Assembly: GCA_035760865.1 (NCBI GenBank)
Contig: DASTSE010000207.1
Coordinates: forward strand, 1-6,379
Reading direction: 5' to 3'
Source of the DNA: Dokdonella_A sp035760865
GTDB taxonomy: Bacteria > Pseudomonadota > Gammaproteobacteria > Xanthomonadales > Rhodanobacteraceae
DNA length: 6,379 nt
The notes below the pieces were generated by a model that searched no databases, had not been told where the DNA came from, and saw only the letters and a list, made by a program, of their open reading frames with translations. Shown here piece by piece: positions 1 through 6,379 of the stretch; the first letter of the stretch is position 1; each line of letters starts with the position of its first letter. Made by a program: the position numbers and the translations under genes.

Positions 1-3000
1 GCAGCGGGTCGACCTCGGGCTTCTCCCGGAACAGGATGCGCCCGCCGTTGGGGCCGAAGTCCAGCTTGCGGATGCCCAGCGGCGTGGCCATCAGCTTCAG
101 CGTGGCCAGCGCGAACAGGTGCTTGGTCGGCTCGGGCAGCATCCCGAAGCGGTCGATCATCTCGACCTGGAGTTCGCGCAATTCGTCCTCGTTGCGCGCG
201 CTCGCGATGCGCTTGTAGAGCGTGAGGCGCGTGTTGACGTCGGGCAGGTAGTCGTCCGGGATCAGCGCGGGCAGGTGCAGCTCCACCTCCGTCTCGTGTT
301 CGCTCGTGAGGTCGAAGTCGGGCACCTTGCCTTGCCTGAGCGCGCGCACGGCGCGGTCGAGCATCTCGGTGTAGAGCGAGAAACCGACTTCCTCGATCTG
401 CCCGCTCTGTTCCTCGCCGAGCAGCTCGCCGGCGCCGCGGATCTCGAGGTCGTGCGTCGCGAGCGTGAATCCGGCGCCTAGCTCGTCGAGCGAGGCGAGC
501 GCCTCGAGCCGCTTCTCGGCGTCGGCGGTGATCGAGCGGCCCTCGGGCACCATGAGGTAGGCGTACGCGCGATGGTGCGAGCGGCCGACGCGGCCGCGCA
601 ACTGGTGCAGCTGGGCGAGCCCGAAGCGGTCGGCGCGATTGATGATGATCGTGTTCGCGCTCGGCACGTCGATACCCGACTCGATGATCGTCGTCGCGAC
701 CAGCACGTTGAAGCGCTGGCGGTAGAAGTCGAGCATGATGAGCTCGAGTTCGCGGTCGGGCATCTGGCCGTGCGCGTAGCGGATGCGCGCGTCCGGCATG
801 AGCTCGGCGAGTTCGCGCGCGGTCTTCTCGATCGTCTCGACGTCGTTGTGCAGGAAGTAGACCTGGCCGCCGCGCGCGTGTTCGCGCTGCATCGCCTCGC
901 GGATCAGCGCCGGATCGTACGGGCTGATGAACGTCTGCACCGCCAGGCGGTGCGCCGGCGGCGTCGCGATGATCGACAGGTCGCGCAGCCCGGCCATCGC
1001 CATGTTCAGCGTGCGCGGGATCGGCGTGGCGGTGAGCGTGAGCAGGTCGACCTCGGCGCGCAGCTTCTTCAGCGCCTCCTTCTGCCGTACGCCGAAGCGC
1101 TGCTCCTCGTCGATGATGACGAGCCCGAGATCCTTGAAGCGCACGTCCGGCTGGACGAGCTTGTGCGTGCCGATCATGACGTCGATGCGGCCGTCGGCGA
1201 GCTTCTCCAGCGCGGCGTCGATCTCCTTCTTCGACTTGAAGCGCGACAGCACCTCGACGCGGACCGGCCAGTCGGCGAAGCGGTCGCGGAAATTCTGGTA
1301 GTGCTGCTGGGCGAGCAGGGTGGTCGGCGCGAGCACGGCGACCTGCTTGCCCGCGGTCGCGGCCGCGAACGCGGCGCGCAGCGCGACCTCGGTCTTGCCG
1401 AAGCCGACGTCGCCGCAGACGACGCGGTCCATCGGCTTGGCCGACGCGAGATCGGCGAGCACCGCTTCGATCGCGGTCGCCTGGTCCGGCGTCTCCTCGA
1501 ACGGGAACGCGGCCGCGAACTGGTCGTTGAGCTCGCGGTCGATCGCGAGCGCGGTACCCTGGCGCGCCTCGCGCTGGGCGTAGATCGCGAGCAGCTCCGC
1601 CGCGACGTCGCGGACCTTCTGCGCCGCCTTCTTCTTCGCGCGCTCCCAGGCGTCGCCGCCGAGCGCATGCAGCGGCGCGAGTTCGGGCGCGGTGCCCGAG
1701 TAGCGCGAAACGAGGTGCAGCTGGGCGACCGGAACGTAGAGCTTGTCGCCCTTGGCGTACTCGATCGCGAGGAACTCGGAAGGCTCTTCGCCGAACTGGG
1801 CTCGTCCGCCGACATCGAGCTTGATCAGCCCCTGGTAGCGGCCGACACCGTGGTCGATGTGCACGATCGGCGCGCCGGGCACGAGTTCGGACAGGTCGCG
1901 CAGTACCTGTTCCGGATCGCGCGCGGCGCGGCGGCGCCGCCGTACCTGCTGCACGCGCTCGCCGTGCAGCTCGCGTTCGGTCAGCACGGTCAGCGCGGGG
2001 TCGGTCAGCGCGAATCCCTGTTCGAGCGGCGCCGCGGTGATGCCGAAGCGGTTGCCGTCCTCGATGAAGTCGCGCCAGCCGGCGTAGGTCTGCGGCCGCA
2101 GGCGCGCCGCGGCGAGCTGTTCGAGCAGCGCCTCGCGGCGGCCGGCCGAGTCGGCCGCGATGAGCACGCGACCCGGGTACGCGGCGACAAACCGGCGCAG
2201 CGCCTCGCCCGGCTCGTCGCCCTTTCGCGCCAGCGGCAGCATCGGTGCCGGCTGGGTGCCGAGGTCGATCGCATGGGCGATCGAACGATCGGCGGCCGCG
2301 GGCGGCTCGACCTCGCCGCCTGCCGCATGCGGCAAGGGGCGCTCGGCGGCGGGCGGGAGGGCGGCCGTCGTGGATACGATGTCGATGCGCAGTGCGACGT
2401 TGAGGCGCTCGCGCAGCTGCTGCGTCGTGAGGTAGAGCTCGACCGGCGGCAGGACGGGCCGTTCGACGTCGTGGGCGCGCTGCGCGTAGCGTTCGCCGGT
2501 GTGGGTCCAGAACGACTCCGCCGCATCGAGCGCGCCTTCGCCGAGCACGAACAGCGAGCCGTCGTCGAGGTAGTCGAACAGCGTCTCGGTGCGGGCGAAG
2601 AACAGCGGCAGGTAGTACTCGATGCCGGCCGGGGTCGCGCCTTCCTTGATGTCCTGGTACAGCGGGCAGCGGCGTGGATCGATCGGGAAGCGTTCGCGCA
2701 GCGTGTTGCGGAACGCCTTCGCCGACTCCTCGGTGAGCGGGAACTCGCGTGCGGGCAGCAGGCGCACCGCGTCGACCTTGTGGTCGGAGCGCTGCGTTTC
2801 GGGGTCGAACGTGCGGATGGACTCGATCTCGTCGTCGAACAGCTCGATGCGGTACGGCGCCGGGCTGCCCATCGGGTAGATGTCGAGCAGCGCGCCGCGC
2901 ACGGCGAAGTCGCCGGGCTCCTGCACCTGCGGCACGTTGCGATAGCCGGCGGCCTCGAGGCGGCGCTGCTCGTGCACGATGTCGAGTTTCTGCGCGAGTT

Positions 3001-3397
3001 CGAGCACGAGGCTCGAGCCGCCGACGTAGCCGCGCGGCGGGAGCCGTTGCATGAGCGTCGCGACCGGCACGACGAGCACGCCGCGCGCGAGCGTCGGCAG
3101 GCGGTAGAGCGTCGCCACGCGCTGCGACACGATGTCCGGGTGCGGCGAGAACAGGTCGTACGGCAGGGTTTCCCAATCGGGGAACTGCAGCACTTCGACG
3201 TCGCTGCCGGCGAACACCGCAAGCTCGGCTTCGAGCGCGTGCGCCGCGTGCGTGTCGCGCGCGACGGCGACGACGAGGCCGGCGTGCGTGCGCGCGGTTT
3301 CGGCGAGCGCGAGCGCGAAAGCGGAGCCGTGCGGCGCCTTCCAGTAACGGCGCTGGCGGGGCGTGGTCGGCAGGCTGGGTCGGATCAGTCGGGTCAT
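1..3397 (-). CDS. mfd: Transcription-repair coupling factor Mfd (3' end cut by window edge)
   Basis: Mfd is a cytoplasmic ATP-dependent DNA translocase that pushes on RNA polymerase stalled at lesions, releases it and recruits UvrA for nucleotide excision repair. The window shows 1132 codons from ATG at 3397, with no internal stop. By position: a UvrB-like N-terminal module with DWETLPYD from D74, and residues R167, R183 and F187, which align with the E. coli UvrA-contacting R165, R181 and F185; GIEYY at 258; the RNA-polymerase-interacting domain around HGVGRY (H516); Walker A GDVGFGKT with K668; DEEQ box 763-766; TATPIPRT from 789; RecG-like TRG region; motif VI QLRGRVGRS at 932-940; and the start of the C-terminal TRCF domain (DVNTRL near 1053). 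Compared with E. coli Mfd (1148 aa) it has about 32 extra residues, mostly a Pro/Ala-rich stretch at about 343-376. The reading frame stays open to base 1; about 50 C-terminal residues are missing. No Shine-Dalgarno is evident. An in-frame ATG at 3451 exists but overlaps the likely -10 box, so 3397 is preferred. Identity is certain; the exact start is less so. Confidence 0.98.
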   Translation of the reverse strand, partial: MTRLIRPSLPTTPRQRRYWKAPHGSAFALALAETARTHAGLVVAVARDTHAAHALEAELAVFAGSDVEVLQFPDWETLPYDLFSPHPDIVSQRVATLYRLPTLARGVLVVPVATLMQRLPPRGYVGGSSLVLELAQKLDIVHEQRRLEAAGYRNVPQVQEPGDFAVRGALLDIYPMGSPAPYRIELFDDEIESIRTFDPETQRSDHKVDAVRLLPAREFPLTEESAKAFRNTLRERFPIDPRRCPLYQDIKEGATPAGIEYYLPLFFARTETLFDYLDDGSLFVLGEGALDAAESFWTHTGERYAQRAHDVERPVLPPVELYLTTQQLRERLNVALRIDIVSTTAALPPAAERPLPHAAGGEVEPPAAADRSIAHAIDLGTQPAPMLPLARKGDEPGEALRRFVAAYPGRVLIAADSAGRREALLEQLAAARLRPQTYAGWRDFIEDGNRFGITAAPLEQGFALTDPALTVLTERELHGERVQQVRRRRRAARDPEQVLRDLSELVPGAPIVHIDHGVGRYQGLIKLDVGGRAQFGEEPSEFLAIEYAKGDKLYVPVAQLHLVSRYSGTAPELAPLHALGGDAWERAKKKAAQKVRDVAAELLAIYAQREARQGTALAIDRELNDQFAAAFPFEETPDQATAIEAVLADLASAKPMDRVVCGDVGFGKTEVALRAAFAAATAGKQVAVLAPTTLLAQQHYQNFRDRFADWPVRVEVLSRFKSKKEIDAALEKLADGRIDVMIGTHKLVQPDVRFKDLGLVIIDEEQRFGVRQKEALKKLRAEVDLLTLTATPIPRTLNMAMAGLRDLSIIATPPAHRLAVQTFISPYDPALIREAMQREHARGGQVYFLHNDVETIEKTARELAELMPDARIRYAHGQMPDRELELIMLDFYRQRFNVLVATTIIESGIDVPSANTIIINRADRFGLAQLHQLRGRVGRSHHRAYAYLMVPEGRSITADAEKRLEALASLDELGAGFTLATHDLEIRGAGELLGEEQSGQIEEVGFSLYTEMLDRAVRALRQGKVPDFDLTSEHETEVELHLPALIPDDYLPDVNTRLTLYKRIASARNEDELRELQVEMIDRFGMLPEPTKHLFALATLKLMATPLGIRKLDFGPNGGRILFREKPEVDPL

Positions 3398-3418
3398 GCG
3401 CGGATCGGGCGGGTACGA

Positions 3419-3435
3419 CCGCGGCAACGCCGCGG
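3419..3435 (-). repeat. Perfect 7-bp inverted repeat in the mfd leader
   Basis: CCGCGGC and GCCGCGG flank a three-base loop (AAC on the plus strand, GUU in the mfd transcript). All seven pairs are G-C. If transcription starts near 3444, the hairpin lies about 9 nt into the leader and ends 21 nt before the ATG. There is no following U-run on the minus strand, so it is not a standard terminator. It could stabilise the 5' end of the mRNA or simply reflect high GC content. Confidence 0.45.
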
Positions 3436-3449
3436 CGCAGGAATCGCGC

Positions 3450-3478
3450 ATTCTAGCAGTCCGCCGGCGACGGTCCGC
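3450..3478 (-). promoter_or_regulatory. Likely mfd promoter with extended -10
   Basis: Read on the minus strand, the sequence TGCTAGAAT (3458 to 3450) gives an extended -10 element: TG, one base, then TAGAAT, matching TATAAT at 5 of 6 positions. The -35 side is poor; CGGACC at 3477-3472 with a 16-bp spacer matches only GAC of TTGACA, as is common for extended -10 promoters. Transcription would begin near A3444, giving a leader of about 47 nt before the ATG at 3397. The box lies over the in-frame ATG at 3451, which argues against that ATG being the translation start. The call rests on motif and position only. Confidence 0.6.
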
Positions 3479-3495
3479 AGCGCGCATCGACGGTC
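3468..3495. repeat. 8-bp direct repeat CGACGGTC, 20-bp period
   Basis: CGACGGTC occurs at 3468-3475 and again at 3488-3495, start to start 20 bp apart, roughly two helical turns. The first copy covers the -35 area of the likely mfd promoter. It could be a paired binding site for a regulator, but short GC-rich repeats arise easily by chance in such DNA. No matching known operator is recognised. Confidence 0.25.
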
Positions 3496-3562
3496 GTATC
3501 TGATGCCGGTCGCGCCTATCCCAAGACCCGCGGCGCGGACCCGGGCCGATCGTCACGTCCGT

Positions 3563-3579
3563 TCTTTACGCCGCGTTTA
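3563..3579 (+). promoter_or_regulatory. Tandem TCTTTA-N5-CGTTTA repeat, possible response-regulator box
   Basis: Two TTTAC elements (3565-3569 and 3576-3580) lie in direct orientation 11 bp apart in an otherwise very GC-rich region. Written as hexamers the site is TCTTTA, five bases, CGTTTA. OmpR/PhoP-type response regulators bind tandem half-sites with this 11-bp period, and the PhoP consensus is TGTTTA-N5-TGTTTA, matched here at 5 of 6 bases in each half. The site is 77 bp upstream of the adaptor start. It is 34 bp from the only visible candidate -10, further than in classical PhoP promoters, so the assignment is speculative. Confidence 0.3.
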
Positions 3580-3613
3580 CCGGCGAGCGGGGAACCGCGG
3601 CATGCCGATCGGC

Positions 3614-3619
3614 GACAAT
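3614..3619 (+). promoter_or_regulatory. Weak candidate -10 for the efflux operon
   Basis: GACAAT matches TATAAT at 4 of 6 positions. Transcription would start around 3626, about 30 nt before the preferred adaptor ATG, a sensible leader length that includes the AAGGAG site. No acceptable -35 is present at 16-18 bp upstream (GGAACC region), so the promoter would need an activator or lie elsewhere. Confidence 0.25.
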
Positions 3620-3639
3620 CAAGCGGACCAATCGATGCG

Positions 3640-3645
3640 AAGGAG
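3640..3645 (+). promoter_or_regulatory. Shine-Dalgarno AAGGAG deciding the adaptor start
   Basis: AAGGAG ends 10 bases before ATG 3656 and is the best ribosome binding site near the adaptor N-terminus. The other in-frame ATGs are less favoured: 3635 has no site, 3686 lies inside the signal peptide, and 3602 has only a GGGGA at 3589-3593 eight bases upstream. The spacing is slightly long but acceptable. Confidence 0.65.
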
Positions 3646-3655
3646 CGGGCGGCGG

Positions 3656-4768
3656 ATGGATGGGCGGCAATTCCTGCAACGCGTGATGTTCGGCGGCACG
3701 GTCCTGGCGAGCGTGCTCGCAGCCGCGTGCTCGCGTGAGCATGCGCCGCCGAAGGCCGCGCCGCCGCCGGTCGTCGTCGCGGTCGCGGCGACGCGCGACA
3801 TGCCCGTGCTCGTCTCCGCGCCGGGCAGCGTGGAGGCGATCAACAGCGTCGCGGTGAAGTCGCTCGTCGACGGGCAGCTGCTCGAGTCGCTCGTCAAGGA
3901 CGGCGCGGACGTGAGCGCGGGGCAGCTGCTGTTCCGCATCGATCCGCGCCCCGCGCAGGCGAGCCTGCAGCAGGCGCTCGCACAGCAGGCGAAGGACGAG
4001 GCGACGCTCGCGCAGGCGCGCTCGCAGGTCGAGCGCTACGAGGACCTCGCGGCCAAGGGGTATGTCTCGGCCGACCAGATGCAGCAGTTCCGCACCAACC
4101 TCGATGCCGCGCGCGCGAGCGTGAAGGTCGACGCGGCGAACGTCGCCGCCGCGCGCGTCGCGCTGTCCTACACCGAGATCCACGCACCGATCGCGGGACG
4201 CATCGGGCGCATCCTGATCCAGCCCGGCAACGTCGTGAAAGCGAACGACACCAACCCGCTCGTGACGATCAACCAGATCGAACCGATCTACGTCAACTTC
4301 TCGCTGCCGTCTGCGCTGCTCGGTCGCATGCAGGTGGCGCAGGAGGCGGCGCCGCTGCACGCGCAGGCGAGCATCGTCGGCGTCGACGCGCCGGTCGAAG
4401 GCAAGGTCGCGTTCATCGACAACCAGGTCGACACGTCCACCGGCACGGTGCGCCTGCGCGCCGAGTTCGCCAATGCCGGGCACCTGCTGTGGCCGGGCCA
4501 GCTCGTCGGCGTGAGCCTCACGCTCGGCCACGATCCGGCTGCGGTCGTCGTGCCTGCGCAGGCGGTGAAGAACGGCCCGGACGGCACGTTCGTGTTCGTG
4601 GTCCACGACGACCGCACCGCCGAGCAGCGCCCGGTCGCGGTCGCGCGCGTCGTCGCCGCGCAGGCGGTCATCGAGAAGGGCCTCGCGGCCGGCGAAACCG
4701 TCGTCATCGACGGCCAGTCGCGCGTCGAGGACAAGGCCGCGGTCGATGTGCGGCCGGCCTCGGGCTGA
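3656..4768 (+). CDS. RND efflux pump periplasmic adaptor (membrane fusion protein), lipoprotein
   Basis: This 370-residue protein bridges an inner-membrane RND permease and an outer-membrane channel in the periplasm. Residues 1-24 form a signal peptide (R4 and R9, then a hydrophobic stretch) ending in LAAAC, with C25 as probable lipidation site. Alanine rather than leucine sits at -3, within the PROSITE lipobox rule but not the commonest form; S26 at +2 does not signal Asp-type inner-membrane retention. A Pro/Ala-rich linker follows. The first half of the lipoyl domain runs to FRIDPRP (D96), an Ala/Gln-rich alpha-helical hairpin spans about 98-170 with KGYVSADQ near its tip, the second lipoyl half begins at TEIHAPIAGRIGR (T173), then a beta-barrel (about 212-295) and a membrane-proximal domain. 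This is the AcrA/MdtA order, slightly shorter than the usual 385-415 residues. The permease gene follows 12 nt after the stop, indicating an operon. Start 3656 is chosen on the AAGGAG site and because it gives a normal signal peptide; 3602 would add 18 residues. Substrate cannot be read from the sequence. Confidence 0.95.
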   Translation: MDGRQFLQRVMFGGTVLASVLAAACSREHAPPKAAPPPVVVAVAATRDMPVLVSAPGSVEAINSVAVKSLVDGQLLESLVKDGADVSAGQLLFRIDPRPAQASLQQALAQQAKDEATLAQARSQVERYEDLAAKGYVSADQMQQFRTNLDAARASVKVDAANVAAARVALSYTEIHAPIAGRIGRILIQPGNVVKANDTNPLVTINQIEPIYVNFSLPSALLGRMQVAQEAAPLHAQASIVGVDAPVEGKVAFIDNQVDTSTGTVRLRAEFANAGHLLWPGQLVGVSLTLGHDPAAVVVPAQAVKNGPDGTFVFVVHDDRTAEQRPVAVARVVAAQAVIEKGLAAGETVVIDGQSRVEDKAAVDVRPASG

Positions 4769-4780
4769 CGGGGCCGCGCG

Positions 4781-6379
4781 ATGAGCGTGTCGGAGATCTT
4801 CGTTCGCCGGCCGGTCATGACCACGCTGGTCATGATCGGCATCCTCGTGTTCGGCATCGTCGGCTACCGGTTGCTCCCGGTCGCCGCACTGCCGAACGTG
4901 GACTTCCCGACGATCCAGGTATCGGCGAGCCTGCCCGGCGCCTCGCCCGAGACGATGGCCTCGGCGGTCGCGACGCCGCTCGAGAAGCAGTTCTCGACCA
5001 TTCCCGCGCTCGATTCGATGACGTCGTCGAGCGCGCTCGGCTCCACCAACATCACCTTGCAGTTCGCGCTCGACCGCAACATCGACGCCGCCGCGCAGGA
5101 CGTGCAGGCGGCGATCTCGGCCGCGCTGCGCCAGCTGCCGACGCAGATGACCACGCCACCGACGTTCCGCAAGGTGAATCCCGCCGATTCGCCGGTGTTC
5201 TACGTCGGATTCACCTCCAAGACGTTGCGGTTGTCGACGCTCGACGAGTACGCCGAGAACACGCTCGCGCAGCGCATCTCCACCGTCGACGGCGTCGCCC
5301 AGGTCAACGTCTACGGTTCGCAGAAGTACGCCGTGCGCATCGACCTCGATCCGGATGCGCTGTCGACGCGCGGCCTCGGCATCGACACGGTCGCGGCCGC
5401 GATCGGCAAGGGCAACGTGAACCTGCCGACCGGCACGCTGTACGGCCCGAACCGCATCTACAACGTCATGGTCGGCGGCCAGCTGTACGACGCCGCCGCG
5501 TTCGGCGATCTCATCGTCACGTACCGGAACGGCGCGCCGGTGCGCCTCAAGGACGTGGCGAAGGTCTACGACGGCGTGCAGAACGACAAGGGCGGCGCGC
5601 TGTTCAACGGCGAGCAGGGCGTCGTGCTCGCGATCCAGAAGCAGCCCGGGACCAACACGATCGATGTCGTCGAAGACATCAAGAAGATGCTGCCGGCGTT
5701 CCAGCGCACGCTCCCCGCGGGGGCCCAACTGCGCGTGATCTACGACCGCTCGCAGAGCATCCGCGAGTCGGTCGCCGACGTGAAGTTCAGCCTGCTGCTC
5801 GCGCTGTGCCTGGTCGTGCTCGTGATCTTCGTGTTCCTGCGCAACGTCGCGGCGACCGTGATTCCGTCGCTCGCGCTGCCGATGTCGATCGTCGGCACGT
5901 TCGCGGTCATGTACGCGCTCGGCTTCAGCATCGACAACCTCTCGCTGATGGCGCTCACGCTCGCGGTCGGCTTCGTCGTCGACGACGCGATCGTCATGCT
6001 CGAGAACATCTCGCGCCATCTCGAGATGGGCAAGGACCGCCTGCGCGCGACGCTCGACGGCGCGAAGGAGATCGGCTTCACGATCGTGTCGATGACGCTG
6101 TCGCTCGCGGCGGTGTTCATCCCGGTCGTGTTCATGGGCGGCATCATCGGGCGGCTGCTGAACGAGTTCGCGATCACGATCGTCGCCGCCGTGCTCGTGT
6201 CCGGCTTCGTGAGCCTGAGCCTCACGCCGATGCTGTGCAGCCGCATGCTCAAGCCGCTGCACGGCGGCACGCACGGTCGCCTCTACCAGGCGTGCGAGCG
6301 CGCATTCGACGCGATGCAGTCGGCGTACGCGCGCACGCTGCGCGTGTCCGTGCGGCATCGATGGGTCGTGCTGCTGACG
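4781..6379 (+). CDS. RND efflux transporter permease, AcrB/MdtB-type (3' end cut by window edge)
   Basis: This is the inner-membrane proton/drug antiporter subunit; HAE1-family RND permeases work as trimers, or as mixed trimers in MdtBC. The first 533 of an expected 1030-1050 residues are present, open to the last base. The N-terminus SEIFVRRPVMTTL leads into TM1 (about 10-30), then LLPVAALPNVDFPTIQV and the porter domain with PGASPETM and an ATPLE motif. TM2 is about 334-353, ending FLRN (352-355), TM3 about 358-382, TM4 about 388-410 with the proton-relay pair D401-D402 in GFVVDDAIV (AcrB D407/D408), TM5 about 430-452 and TM6 about 463-488 with LTPMLCS at 481-487. The frame ends shortly after, at the start of the second repeat; the TM10 lysine lies outside the window. 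Sequence style is closer to MdtB/MdtC than AcrB, but no symbol is given because a second permease cannot be seen. ATG 4781 is preceded only by a weak GGGG, so translational coupling to the adaptor (12-nt gap) is likely. Confidence 0.96.
   Translation, partial: MSVSEIFVRRPVMTTLVMIGILVFGIVGYRLLPVAALPNVDFPTIQVSASLPGASPETMASAVATPLEKQFSTIPALDSMTSSSALGSTNITLQFALDRNIDAAAQDVQAAISAALRQLPTQMTTPPTFRKVNPADSPVFYVGFTSKTLRLSTLDEYAENTLAQRISTVDGVAQVNVYGSQKYAVRIDLDPDALSTRGLGIDTVAAAIGKGNVNLPTGTLYGPNRIYNVMVGGQLYDAAAFGDLIVTYRNGAPVRLKDVAKVYDGVQNDKGGALFNGEQGVVLAIQKQPGTNTIDVVEDIKKMLPAFQRTLPAGAQLRVIYDRSQSIRESVADVKFSLLLALCLVVLVIFVFLRNVAATVIPSLALPMSIVGTFAVMYALGFSIDNLSLMALTLAVGFVVDDAIVMLENISRHLEMGKDRLRATLDGAKEIGFTIVSMTLSLAAVFIPVVFMGGIIGRLLNEFAITIVAAVLVSGFVSLSLTPMLCSRMLKPLHGGTHGRLYQACERAFDAMQSAYARTLRVSVRHRWVVLLT

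Larger units (their letters stand above)
3398..3655. other. Divergent intergenic region between mfd and the efflux operon
   Basis: This 258-bp stretch separates two genes read outward from it and should hold both promoters. It contains the mfd promoter and leader hairpin on the mfd side and, on the pump side, a tandem TTTAC repeat and a ribosome binding site. I see no convincing small gene. No regulator gene lies between the two units, so any dedicated regulator of the pump must be encoded elsewhere. Confidence 0.85.

Noticed and set aside
1109..1120. DEEQ instead of the E. coli DEEH in the Mfd Walker B box
   Set aside because: DEEQ is common in Mfd proteins from many bacteria and is not a defect.
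2005..3222. 405-codon minus-strand open frame rich in Ser/Arg
   Set aside because: It lies on the mfd strand in another frame; low-complexity Arg/Ser/Ala composition is typical of an off-frame reading of GC-rich DNA.
3484..3506. Inverted repeat GCATC / GATGC upstream of mfd
   Set aside because: Five-base arms separated by 13 bases are expected by chance, and no extension of the symmetry is seen.
572..3655. Plus-strand coding region upstream of, and fused to, the adaptor
   Set aside because: It is the exact codon-register complement of mfd, has no recognisable domain, and continues through the promoter region; the adaptor has its own ribosome binding site and signal peptide at 3656.
4769..4780. 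Possible terminator or separate promoter between adaptor and permease
   Set aside because: The 12-nt gap is too short for either and shows no hairpin; operon coupling explains it.
3566..6358. 930-codon minus-strand open frame
   Set aside because: It is the codon-register antisense of the adaptor and permease genes, rich in Arg/Asp/Val/His with no family resemblance, while the plus strand has unmistakable RND motifs.

Overview
The window is GC-rich (about 70% by eye) bacterial chromosome with three genes and one divergent intergenic region. Mfd resembles proteobacterial homologues throughout. GC-rich codon use and a TGCTAGAAT-type extended -10 box suggest a gammaproteobacterium near Xanthomonadales (Xanthomonadaceae/Rhodanobacteraceae). 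That placement is an inference, not a proof.

Layout: positions 1-3397 on the minus strand hold mfd, the transcription-repair coupling factor, complete at its N-terminus and cut by the left edge about 50 residues short of its expected end. Positions 3398-3655 are a 258-bp non-coding region between divergent genes. It holds a convincing mfd promoter, a short hairpin in the mfd leader, a tandem TTTAC repeat with 11-bp periodicity and a weak candidate plus-strand promoter. Positions 3656-4768 on the plus strand encode a lipoprotein-type periplasmic adaptor of a resistance-nodulation-division (RND) efflux pump. After a 12-nt gap, 4781-6379 encodes the first half (533 residues) of the inner-membrane RND permease, cut by the right edge.

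The adaptor and permease almost certainly form one operon and act as two parts of a tripartite, proton-driven drug/metabolite exporter of the AcrAB/MdtABC type. The outer-membrane channel, and any second permease, would lie beyond the window or elsewhere. Mfd is functionally unrelated and merely shares the divergent intergenic region.

The two longest fully enclosed open frames (572-4768 plus; 3566-6358 minus) are mostly antisense shadows in exact codon register with the real genes; only 3656-4768 of the first is a gene. I saw no RNA genes, mobile elements, CRISPR arrays or signs of recent transfer. I find no evidence for a new biological system here. The findings are modest regulatory and annotation points.
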